Shown: in pieces, positions 1-5,381 of the stretch
How positions within the stretch are numbered: position 1 is the stretch's first letter
Layout of the letters: each line of letters begins with the position of its first letter
NCBI GenBank assembly: GCA_012032965.1
Contig: JAAUPT010000158.1
Span: forward strand, 1-5,381
Source of the DNA: Nitrospira sp.
GTDB taxonomy: Bacteria; Nitrospirota; Nitrospiria; Nitrospirales; Nitrospiraceae
Length of the DNA stretch: 5,381 bases
Direction: 5' to 3'
Program-made: the position numbers and the translations under genes
The notes under the pieces: model-generated
Told to the model about the DNA's origin: nothing
Database searches by the model: none
What the model saw: the letters and a program-made list of their open reading frames with translations, nothing else

Positions 1-405
1 CGGGCTGAGTGGGTGGTCTCGGCACGAAGGATGCGACGGTCCGGAGGAGATGGTCTGGTGAGAAGGGTTTCTTTAAATATTCGGTGGCTCCAAGAATGGT
101 CGCTTCAGCAATCGATTCCGGGCGCCCGTTGGCGGTCAGCATGATGACCGGAATCCGCTGCCATTCTGGTGCGATCGAATGGCGCGGAGGACCTCTAACC
201 CAGACAGGGAGGGCAGTGAGATGTCGAGCAATACCACGTCGGGGGGCTCACTTGTTTCCGTCAGCCGTTTGGCGTTCCGCCCATCAGGGGCATGCCGGAC
301 CGTATAGCCGTGACGTTCAAGGATGAACCGGACCAAGCAGGCCGTGTCGTCGTGATCCTCGATCATGAGTACCGTCGGCACAGAAGAGCTCGATGCCTTA
401 CCCAT
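1..405 (-). CDS. Single-domain response regulator, frameshifted and cut by the left window edge
   Basis: Translation starts at ATG 405 with SD AAGGAG (416-411) and a 5-base spacer. The first frame gives a receiver N-terminus: VLMIEDHDD (acidic Glu16/Asp17) and phospho-acceptor Asp61 (VVLLDISLPSLSG). After IRSH (His79, codon 171-169) it goes out of phase, reads about ten unrelated residues and stops at 138-136. The other frame from 163 supplies the missing half: WQRIPVIMLTANG with the conserved Thr, then GATEYLKKPF with the Lys-Pro pair, and stays open to position 1. Restoring one C in the CACC run gives HPEW, matching HPDW and TPDW in the two sister receivers, so a one-base deletion is nearly certain. 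At least 134 residues would be encoded; whether an output domain follows beyond the edge is unknown. It lies 76 bp after the preceding receiver gene. Confidence 0.88.
166..169 (-). other. Frame break (one C missing) in the last receiver gene
   Basis: The minus strand reads CACCAGAATGG where the family pattern His-Pro-Glu-Trp would require CACCCAGAATGG. The downstream frame is an unbroken receiver C-terminal half, so a single-base deletion in a C run explains the break. Confidence 0.9.
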
Positions 406-414
406 TAGGTCTCC

Positions 415-434
415 TTCAAACAATCTTTGTTGAA
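415..434. repeat. Small AT-rich hairpin next to the SD of the last receiver gene
   Basis: On the minus strand TTCAACAA and TTGTTTGAA can pair (8 bp with one bulged T) around a 3-base loop. The right arm runs into the AAGGAG ribosome site (416-411) of the receiver starting at 405. It is weak because it is AT-rich, and most of the SD stays outside the stem. Confidence 0.25.
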
Positions 435-481
435 TGGTAGGAGCTGGTCCGCATGATTGGTGAGGAGCGTACACGGATGGG

Positions 482-964
482 TCATGCGGCCCGTTTCTTT
501 TTCTGGCTACTCTGAAGGCGACGGCGCATCGATACACGTCGTGTTTGAGGAGCCGCGCTGGCCACGTCGGCGACTATCTGGTCCTGCGCCGGTGCGGCAG
601 CCAGGAGTCGTTTCACCGCCTGTAGCAGACCGGCCGATCCCTTCTGCTTCGTGACATAGGCAGTGGCTCCTTCGCGCAGTGCCCGTTGAATATCCGGCTC
701 ATAGTGATCGGCGCTGACGACGATTACAGGGATGTCTTTCCAGTCAGGATGATGGCGAAAGAGCTTCAGCAGTTCTGGTCCGCTGACATAGGGGATCACA
801 AGATCTAACAGGATGAGCGAAGGGGGGCGTACGGTCCCGACCAGAGTGGAGGCCTGACGTCCATCTTTTGCTTGGAGGACCGAGAAGCCCTCCCGTTCCA
901 ATACGCGCTTCAACAGATCCGCGGTATCCTGCTCATCTTCTACGACCAGGATTTCATGTTTCAT
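482..964 (-). CDS. Single-domain response regulator with a basic C-terminal tail
   Basis: The 160-residue protein starts at ATG 964, chosen over an in-frame upstream ATG at 1048 because GAGGAG (976-971) lies 6 bases before it, REC similarity begins at once (MKHEILVVEDEQD), and the longer version would overlap the HPt gene. One REC domain spans about 3-122: Glu9/Asp10, phospho-acceptor Asp54 (ILLDLVIPYVSG), Ser84 (VVSAD) and Lys106. The usual Lys-Pro pair is Lys-Gln here (YVTKQKG), so the loop that normally depends on a cis-proline is altered. About 38 residues follow the domain: an Ala/Gln-rich stretch, then RRVSMRRRL and KKKRAA, a strongly basic tail with no recognisable fold. The tail could bind nucleic acid, a membrane or an acidic partner; this is speculative. 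Spacing to the HPt gene is 26 bp, so the two are surely co-transcribed. Confidence 0.93.
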   Translation of the reverse strand: MKHEILVVEDEQDTADLLKRVLEREGFSVLQAKDGRQASTLVGTVRPPSLILLDLVIPYVSGPELLKLFRHHPDWKDIPVIVVSADHYEPDIQRALREGATAYVTKQKGSAGLLQAVKRLLAAAPAQDQIVADVASAAPQTRRVSMRRRLQSSQKKKRAA

Positions 965-990
965 AGGCTGCTCCTCTCGTTTCACAGATA

Positions 991-1323
991 TCAGTCGTAG
1001 ACCACCGTGACCCGGTCGAGATAGGAACCCAGCAGTGGGAGATGGCACTCGATCGTCGATGCGTCGCCTGCCTTTGCCGCTTGTTCGACGACGGCGGCCA
1101 TGTCGGTGATCCGGTCGAAGCCGTAACTTCCCCCGGCGCCTTTCATCCCGTGCGCCACCTTGCGGACCGTTTCAAAGTCCTGGGCGGTCAGGGCTTCCTG
1201 CATCGCCACGACCTCTTTCTTGCGGTTCGTCAGGAATTTCGGCACGAGCGGTTCGAAGGAGGCGTCGATGCTCACGAGCTCTTTGCCTTCAGCGGCTGTC
1301 TCTTTGGGTGGCCTGTGTTCCAC
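991..1323 (-). CDS. Stand-alone histidine phosphotransfer (HPt) protein
   Basis: This 110-residue protein starts at GTG 1323, the first usable start in the frame, with GGAG at 1335-1332 and an 8-base spacer. The HPt motif is VRKVAHGMKGAGGSYGF, with phosphorylatable His58 and the usual Lys61-Gly62. The rest is a helical bundle of the usual HPt length. The opening (LVPKFLTNRKKEV) and the GSYGFDRIT stretch resemble free-standing HPt proteins found beside hybrid kinases. Its role would be to shuttle phosphate between the REC domains of the kinase partner and the free receivers on either side. It is separated by 167 bp from the upstream receiver gene but only 26 bp from the next one, so it may begin its own transcript with the two downstream receivers. 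Family assignment is strong; partners are inferred. Confidence 0.92.
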   Translation of the reverse strand: MEHRPPKETAAEGKELVSIDASFEPLVPKFLTNRKKEVVAMQEALTAQDFETVRKVAHGMKGAGGSYGFDRITDMAAVVEQAAKAGDASTIECHLPLLGSYLDRVTVVYD

Positions 1324-1388
1324 GAGTGCGTCTCCGATCAGTCCGGTATCGGTCGTTTTCCTATGATTCTTGACCGTGATGCCGAGAA

Positions 1389-1409
1389 GAGGGCTTCGAA
1401 CAAGCCCTC
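1389..1409. other. Perfect 8-bp hairpin in the spacer between the receiver and HPt genes
   Basis: GAGGGCTT and AAGCCCTC flank a 5-base loop. In the direction of transcription (minus) the hairpin is followed by TTCTCGGC, which has too few T residues for a convincing intrinsic terminator. It lies 81 bp downstream of the receiver stop and 65 bp before the HPt start. It may attenuate read-through or stabilise an mRNA end; this is weakly supported. Confidence 0.4.
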
Positions 1410-1446
1410 GGCCTCAATTGAACGTTCACTGAAGGATTGAGGCCCA

Positions 1447-1461
1447 TACCCGCGAGGGGTA
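1447..1461. repeat. Short inverted repeat TACCC-N5-GGGTA, possible operator
   Basis: The plus strand reads TACCCGCGAGGGGTA, a 15-base element with 5-bp perfect arms, in the spacer just after the receiver gene. A perfect 10-bp palindrome, TGAACGTTCA, lies nearby at 1419-1428. Dyads of this size can be regulator sites, but no clear -35/-10 pair is visible and short palindromes occur by chance. Confidence 0.2.
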
Positions 1462-1490
1462 GGGCAACTAATGTTTTGAGAAAGCTGGGT

Positions 1491-1898
1491 TCATCGCGGC
1501 GGAGCTGGCGTTCCACGGGATTGGTCGACAGATCGGAGCAAGGTTTCCCGTCGGAACGGCTTCAGCACATAGTCTTGGACGGTAAGAGCACGCACCTTGC
1601 GGATCTTTTCCTGATCAGCGACAGCTGTCAACATGATCACCGGCACGTTCTTCCAGTCGGGCGTGGCGCGGATCGTCTCCAGAATCGTGATTCCGTCGAC
1701 ATGGGGGAGCTGAATATCCAACATGACGAGGGAAGGGGGTGGCATCAGCGCGATCTTTTCTAGCGCTGCGGCGCCGTCCGACGCGTGCGAGACGTGATAC
1801 CCTCGTTCCTTCATGATCAGCGTCACGAGATCTGCCGTATCTTGTTCGTCCTCGACGAGCAGGAGGCGTGGGTCCTGTTCAGAAGATGAGTTGTTCAC
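1491..1898 (-). CDS. Single-domain (CheY-like) response regulator
   Basis: This 135-residue protein starts at GTG 1898. It is preceded by a strong SD (AAGGAAGGAG, 1915-1906) with a 7-base spacer; the SD overlaps the TAA of the double-receiver gene, so the two are tightly linked in one operon. A single REC domain spans about residues 11-125, with acidic residues in LLLVEDEQD (Glu16, Asp17), phospho-acceptor Asp61 (VMLDIQLPHVDG), Thr91 (IMLTAV) and Lys113-Pro-Phe. Only a short Pro/Arg tail follows, with no DNA-binding or enzymatic output. The segment ATPDWKNVPVIML matches the equivalent part of the other two free receivers here, suggesting tandem duplication. Likely roles are a diffusible CheY- or Spo0F-like relay protein or phosphate sink for the neighbouring HPt and kinase; the partner is inferred from position. 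Confidence 0.94.
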   Translation of the reverse strand: MNNSSSEQDPRLLLVEDEQDTADLVTLIMKERGYHVSHASDGAAALEKIALMPPPSLVMLDIQLPHVDGITILETIRATPDWKNVPVIMLTAVADQEKIRKVRALTVQDYVLKPFRRETLLRSVDQSRGTPAPPR

Positions 1899-1913
1899 GT
1901 ACGTACTCCTTCC

Positions 1914-2780
1914 TTAGGCAGCTTGGTCTCGCGGAGTGTTGGCACATTGGGCGATGGCACTCAGTAGGGTCTTTTTCTTGATCGGTTTTGTCAGATGGGC
2001 CGTGCAACCTGCGGCCAAGCTCTTATCCGCTTCTTCTTTGAAGGCATTGGCCGTCAGTGCCATGATCGGCGTGGGTCTGCGCTGCTGCCCTCGTTCCCAT
2101 GCGCGAATGGCTGCTGTGGCTTCGAGACCGTCCATGACCGGCATCTGCATATCCATGAGCACCAAATCATAGCGACCAGTCTGGAACTTCTGCAGGGCGA
2201 CGGCTCCATTCTCGGCCATATCTAACTGATAAGGGGTGTCCTTCAGAAAGAGGGTGACCACGTCGCGGTTGTCTTCCAAGTCCTCCACCAACAGAATGCG
2301 ACAGGGTGCCAGTCTGGCCTGTTCGGAAGGCGCTGCCTCTTCTTGTTGAACCGCTCCGACCGGTGCTGGATTCAGAGTTCCGGCCAACGCGTCCATCAAG
2401 CGCCGTCGGCTGATCGGTTTATAGAGGTAGTTGGTAATGCCCAACGATCGAGCGCGCTGCGCGTCGTCTCGTTGAAGGTCTGAGACATGCATGATCAGAG
2501 GCAGACTCGCCCATTCCTGTCGGTCGCGAATCGCCTGCACAAGGTCCAGCCCATTCATGCCCGGCATGTGATAGTCCAAAATGGCGAGGGTAATCGGCTC
2601 ATTCCGTCGATGGGCGTCCTCCAAGATCGTCAACGCCTCCGCTCCACTGCTCGCTTCCAAGAGTTGCGCGCCGCTGCGCGAGAGGTGTTCGCGGACGATC
2701 ATCACATTAGTCTCGTTGTCGTCCACGATGAGCAGGCGCATCGCGTGCAAATCGAGGAATCGTCCTGTTTGGGTGGCCAT
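1914..2780 (-). CDS. Double-receiver (REC-REC) response regulator, probably the detached C-terminus of the hybrid kinase
   Basis: The protein has 288 residues from ATG 2780, or 289 from the adjacent GTG at 2783; residue numbers here count from the GTG. REC1 spans about 15-135: acidic pair DD21-22, phospho-acceptor Asp70 (AILDYHMPGMNG), Ser101, Lys122-Pro. REC2 spans about 161-280: acidic ED167-168, Asp211 (LMDMQMPVMDG), Thr244 (ALTAN), Lys266-Pro. Both have the full phosphorylation set. A short Ala/Pro/Glu linker joins them and there is no output domain. The start overlaps the kinase TGA (TGATG), with GAGG 10 bases upstream of the ATG, which fits translational coupling. In many hybrid kinases REC-REC directly follows the HATPase domain in the same chain, and the N-terminal RFLDLHAMRLLIVDD resembles that linker. 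This protein should take phosphate from the kinase and exchange it with the HPt. The fold is certain; separateness from the kinase is not. Confidence 0.92.
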   Translation of the reverse strand: MATQTGRFLDLHAMRLLIVDDNETNVMIVREHLSRSGAQLLEASSGAEALTILEDAHRRNEPITLAILDYHMPGMNGLDLVQAIRDRQEWASLPLIMHVSDLQRDDAQRARSLGITNYLYKPISRRRLMDALAGTLNPAPVGAVQQEEAAPSEQARLAPCRILLVEDLEDNRDVVTLFLKDTPYQLDMAENGAVALQKFQTGRYDLVLMDMQMPVMDGLEATAAIRAWERGQQRRPTPIMALTANAFKEEADKSLAAGCTAHLTKPIKKKTLLSAIAQCANTPRDQAA

Positions 2781-3328
2781 CACGAGCGGGCCTCGGGCAA
2801 GGTCATGGTAAAGGAAAAGGTGGTACCCGCTCCCACCGTACTGGTTGCTTCAAGATGTCCCCCCATGAGTTTCACGAGATGTTGGGAGATGCTCAAGCCG
2901 AGTCCCGTTCCGCCGTATTTTCGCGTCGTGCTGGAATCAACTTGGGTGAAGGGCTCAAAGATGGACCGGAGCTTATCCGGCGGGATCCCGATGCCGGTAT
3001 CGGACACCAAAAATCGGAGGGCGTGGGCGGTCGATCGATCAGGGGCCGGTTCGATGGAGATCATGACATGTCCGGATTCTGTAAACTTGATCGCATTGCT
3101 GACGAGATTCACGAGCACCTGATTCAAGCGAGTGGGATCCCCGACGACACCCTGTGGGACATCCGGATGCACGCGGACCAAGAGGTCGAGTCGTTTGGCC
3201 AACGCCTTACCGGCCATCAGTTCTGCGATCATGTCGGTGAGATTGGGGAGATCGAACGGCACCGATTCCAGCGCCATGTAGCCAGCTTCGATCTTGGAGA
3301 GATCTAAGATCGCGTTGATCAGCTCCAT
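2780..3328 (-). CDS. Histidine kinase C-terminal part: second DHp helix and HATPase domain (frameshift remnant)
   Basis: This 182-codon frame continues the kinase of 5250-3319 in another phase. It opens with [13 protein letters not shown], the second half of the HisKA dimerisation domain, and then has a complete HATPase_c domain: N-box [10 protein letters not shown] (Asn78), G1 box DTGIGIPP (Asp110), F-box FEPF (Phe124) and G2 box GGTGLGLSI (139-147). All ATP-binding motifs are present, so the catalytic half looks functional if joined to the H-box half. The ATG at 3328 overlaps the upstream frame by 10 bp, so reinitiation is formally possible. However, splitting a DHp domain between its two helices is not a normal gene layout, and the first codon has no convincing SD. 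I read this as part of one kinase gene (5250-2780). It ends in TGA at 2782-2780, which overlaps the start of the double-receiver gene. Confidence 0.88.
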   Translation of the reverse strand: MELINAILDLSKIEAGYMALESVPFDLPNLTDMIAELMAGKALAKRLDLLVRVHPDVPQGVVGDPTRLNQVLVNLVSNAIKFTESGHVMISIEPAPDRSTAHALRFLVSDTGIGIPPDKLRSIFEPFTQVDSSTTRKYGGTGLGLSISQHLVKLMGGHLEATSTVGAGTTFSFTMTLPEARS

Positions 3329-5250
3329 GAGTGAGCCAGCGCGCGGCTGAATCGGCCGACATAATTGGCCTGATCAGGCGTGAGCGCCGTTTCTTGAAGC
3401 AATTCTGCCATGCCGACGATCGCATTCATCGGAGTGCGGATTTCATGGCTCATCGTCGCCAGGAATTCGCTCTTGGCGCGAGTGGCGGCAAGAGCGGACT
3501 GGTTCGCCTCCGCCAACTCTCGATTACGGGCTTCCAGGTCGCGAGCCGCTTGCTCCAGCCTCGCCTCAGCGGCTTTCCGCTCCGTCCTGTCGCGGACGAC
3601 CTTGGTGAAACCCTTCAATCGTCCATCCTGGTCGAACAAGCTTGTAAGGACGACGTTGGCCCAGAACCGTGAGCCGTCCTTGCGCACGCGCCATCCCTCG
3701 TCTTCCGCATGGTGATGGGCTGTGGCCCCTCTCAACAACGCCGTGGGTTTGCCGGTCGCTTGGTCTTCCTCCGTGTAAAGGCAGGAGAAGTGACGACCGA
3801 TGATCTCGTCCTCGGCGTATCCCTTCAGACGCTGCGACCCCTGGTTCCATGACACAATATGTCCCTCGGGATCGAGGCGGACGATGGAGTAGTCGATCAC
3901 ATTCTCGATCATCGCGCGAGTAAGCTCTTCTTTTTCCCGTAGTGTCGCCTCAGCCGTCAGTCTGGCCGCCTCGGTCTCCTTACGCGCCGTGATGTCGTAA
4001 TTGATGCCGGTCATTCTGACCGCTCGATCCCGTTCATCCTTGATAACAACGGCGGATGCCTTGATATGACGGATGCTCTGGTCCGGAAGGACCAAGCGAA
4101 ATTCCATCTCGAATCGACCATGTCCCTCAATCGCGGCTAGGAGGGAGGCTTCGGCAGAGGGTCTATCGTCAGGATGGAGCCGGTCCGCCCAGGCTTCATA
4201 CGCCCCAGGAAAGTTCTCGACCGTGTAGTCGTAGAGTTCGTACATCCGTCGGTCCCAGACTATCCTATTCTCTTGAACGTGGTAATCCCACACGCCGATG
4301 CCGCCGGATTTGGTTGCCAAGTCTAACCGCTGAATAGAATCTCGCAATGTCTGCTCGTAGACCTGTTGCTCAGTAATATCGTGAACGGTGCCCACAGCAT
4401 GTCTCGGACGGCCCTCAGGATCGCGCATCACGGTTCCGCGGCACAGCACGTCGCGAATTTCCTTGCTCGGTCGAACAATCCGGCAGCTCACCTCATAGGG
4501 ATGGTTTTGCTCGAGCGCCTCTTCAACGGCCTTGAACACTTTGGCTCGATCGTCGGGATGGACAGCCTCACGGAAGGTCTCGATTGTAGGGGTGATCGTA
4601 CGAGGCTCATACCCGAAGATCCGGAATTGCTCATCCGACCAGATCTCGGCTCCTGATTCAACGTCCCACTCCCAGCTGCCGACATGGGAAAGTGCCTGTG
4701 CCTCCGACATTAAGCGTTTGTACTTTTCACGGAGCACGAGACTGTGTTCGAGCTCAAGGAGGCGTCGCTTCAACTCAAGCCGACTGACGACTTGTTGGCC
4801 CAACATCCGAAGAGCGTTCATTTGATCGGCGGTCAATTGTCTGGGGGTGCGATCGATCACGCAGAGGGTGCCCACCGCATGGCCGGTCGGTGTGACGAGA
4901 GGCATGCCGGCATAGAAGCGAATATTAGGGTCAGCGGCGACAAGAGGATTGTCGGCAAACCGTTCGTCTTGGGTGGCATCCGGTACGACCAACAGGTCGT
5001 TGCCATGAATGGTATGGGCACAAAAGGCCACGTCGCGAGGAGTTTCCGTGGCATCGATCCCCACTCTCGCCTTGAACCATTGGCGATGGGCATCGACGAG
5101 GCTGACCAGCGCGATGGGTGTTCCACAGATCTGTGAGGCAAGCTTGGTCAGGTTGTCAAAGCCCTCTTCCGCCGGCGTGTCGAGAATTTCGTATCGTCGT
5201 AATTCAGCAAGACGAGCGGCTTCGCTCTCTGGCAAGGGCGCACTCAGCAT
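3319..5250 (-). CDS. Cytoplasmic GAF-PAS-PAS-PAS sensor histidine kinase, N-terminal part (frameshifted)
   Basis: This 643-codon frame starts at ATG 5250, with SD AGGGAG six bases upstream. Domains in order: a GAF domain at about residues 29-165 ([19 protein letters not shown]); a PAS-PAC unit at about 185-293 ([23 protein letters not shown]); a second at about 310-422 ([24 protein letters not shown]); a third PAS at about 442-557 ([25 protein letters not shown]); a charged coiled-coil linker at about 557-592; then the first HisKA helix with H-box SHEIRTPMN, phosphoacceptor His602. No signal peptide or membrane segment is seen, so it should sense a cytoplasmic ligand, redox state or light; the cue cannot be read from sequence. 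After Arg636 the frame leaves the kinase domain, reads a few unrelated residues and stops. The rest of the kinase continues in the next frame (3328-2780). With the shift repaired the kinase would be about 823 residues. The kinase assignment is secure; whether the gene is intact is not. Confidence 0.93.
   Translation of the reverse strand: MLSAPLPESEAARLAELRRYEILDTPAEEGFDNLTKLASQICGTPIALVSLVDAHRQWFKARVGIDATETPRDVAFCAHTIHGNDLLVVPDATQDERFADNPLVAADPNIRFYAGMPLVTPTGHAVGTLCVIDRTPRQLTADQMNALRMLGQQVVSRLELKRRLLELEHSLVLREKYKRLMSEAQALSHVGSWEWDVESGAEIWSDEQFRIFGYEPRTITPTIETFREAVHPDDRAKVFKAVEEALEQNHPYEVSCRIVRPSKEIRDVLCRGTVMRDPEGRPRHAVGTVHDITEQQVYEQTLRDSIQRLDLATKSGGIGVWDYHVQENRIVWDRRMYELYDYTVENFPGAYEAWADRLHPDDRPSAEASLLAAIEGHGRFEMEFRLVLPDQSIRHIKASAVVIKDERDRAVRMTGINYDITARKETEAARLTAEATLREKEELTRAMIENVIDYSIVRLDPEGHIVSWNQGSQRLKGYAEDEIIGRHFSCLYTEEDQATGKPTALLRGATAHHHAEDEGWRVRKDGSRFWANVVLTSLFDQDGRLKGFTKVVRDRTERKAAEARLEQAARDLEARNRELAEANQSALAATRAKSEFLATMSHEIRTPMNAIVGMAELLQETALTPDQANYVGRFSRALAHSWS
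3335..3345 (-). other. Frame break in the kinase DHp domain
   Basis: On the minus strand the codons for FSR (3351-3343) are followed by GCGCTGGCTCACTCATGGAG. The upstream frame reads ALAHSWS and stops, while the next frame reads [13 protein letters not shown], the expected kinase sequence. The change is -1 in sense and lies in a short GC repeat. Kinases of this type usually have two residues between the Gly and the Leu-Leu pair, whereas a direct join leaves one. That spacing fits one missing base better than two extra bases. I see no slippery heptamer that would suggest programmed frameshifting. Confidence 0.85.
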
Positions 5251-5266
5251 GTCTCTCTCCCTGGGA

Positions 5267-5381
5267 TCAGATGAGCTTCTTCGCGGTACCGGATTCGACG
5301 GTCGACAATCGCAGGCGCCGATAGTGCACGGCCGAGCTTGGCTTGCCGAGGGTATTTGGGAGGCGGATGCGATGGTCTTGC
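5267..5381 (-). CDS. C-terminal end of an unrecognised upstream protein (partial)
   Basis: An open minus-strand frame enters from the right edge and gives 37 complete codons before a TGA at 5269-5267. The peptide ends ESGTAKKLI and contains [16 protein letters not shown]. It is rich in Arg and Lys, and its third codon positions are mostly G or C, as in the genes downstream, which favours a real coding end. The stop lies only 16 bp before the kinase ATG, and the kinase SD sits in that gap, so the two genes are probably co-transcribed. I do not recognise the family and assign no function. The segment is short, so a chance open frame cannot be excluded. Confidence 0.5.
   Translation of the reverse strand, partial: QDHRIRLPNTLGKPSSAVHYRRLRLSTVESGTAKKLI

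Noticed and set aside
965..1048. Longer start (ATG 1048) for the 964-482 receiver
   Set aside because: The 28 extra residues do not resemble a receiver, the start lies within the HPt gene, and a strong SD sits before ATG 964.
1381..1412. Intrinsic terminator after the receiver gene
   Set aside because: The stem is good, but no T tract of useful length follows on either strand, so it is reported only as a hairpin.
1042..1440. Plus-strand open frame of 132 codons
   Set aside because: It is antisense to the HPt gene and the spacer, with low-complexity, Cys/His-rich shadow composition. The HPt motif on the other strand explains the region.
2487..3122. Plus-strand open frame of 211 codons
   Set aside because: It lies opposite the HATPase domain and the first receiver domain, which have clear conserved motifs. 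Its product has no recognisable domain and no good SD.
3319..3345. Programmed ribosomal frameshift in the kinase
   Set aside because: No X-XXY-YYZ slippery heptamer is seen at the break. A missing base fits the domain spacing better.
3566..3850. Minus-strand open frame of 94 codons inside the kinase
   Set aside because: It overlaps the third PAS domain in another frame. The PAS frame is conserved and unbroken here.
5000..5060. Cys-Ala-His in the kinase GAF domain (Cys77) as a bilin-binding site
   Set aside because: FCAHTI is common in non-photosensory GAF domains of this subtype, and the surrounding phytochrome or cyanobacteriochrome motifs are absent.

Overview
The window carries one minus-strand signalling operon of soluble two-component and phosphorelay proteins. 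It is moderately GC-rich, with G/C-rich third codon positions and good Shine-Dalgarno (SD) sequences. No transposase, tRNA, rRNA, CRISPR array or phage gene is visible. The style of the proteins (soluble GAF/PAS kinase, receiver-only regulators, free-standing HPt) resembles the large sensory repertoire of Nitrospira-like Nitrospirota. That assignment is an inference from protein style, not from a marker gene.

Layout in the direction of transcription, right to left: (a) 5381-5267, the C-terminal 37 codons of an unrecognised gene, ending 16 bp before the next start; (b) 5250-2780, a GAF-PAS-PAS-PAS histidine kinase whose frame is broken at about 3335-3345, so it appears as an N-terminal piece (5250-3319) and a C-terminal piece (3328-2780); (c) 2780-1914, a double-receiver protein whose start overlaps the kinase stop; (d) 1898-1491, a single-domain receiver; (e) 1490-1324, a 167-bp spacer with a hairpin and small palindromes; (f) 1323-991, an HPt phosphotransfer protein; (g) 964-482, a single-domain receiver with a basic tail; (h) 405 to the left edge, a third single-domain receiver, frameshifted at about 166-169 and running off the window.

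Together the genes supply every part of a multistep His-Asp-His-Asp relay: one cytoplasmic kinase (His602), two receivers that look like the usual hybrid-kinase C-terminus, one HPt shuttle (His58), and three free receivers (Asp61, Asp54, Asp61) as possible end points or phosphate sinks. No DNA-binding, GGDEF/EAL or other enzymatic output domain is encoded here. The output is therefore either protein-protein, as with CheY-like proteins, or lies outside the window.

The main caution is sequence integrity. Two clear -1 frame breaks occur inside conserved domains, and a third frame discontinuity of the same sense lies exactly at the kinase/receiver boundary, where relatives are usually fused. Single-base deletions in the assembly explain all three most simply. 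Real mutation, or genuine gene splitting at the third site, remains possible.
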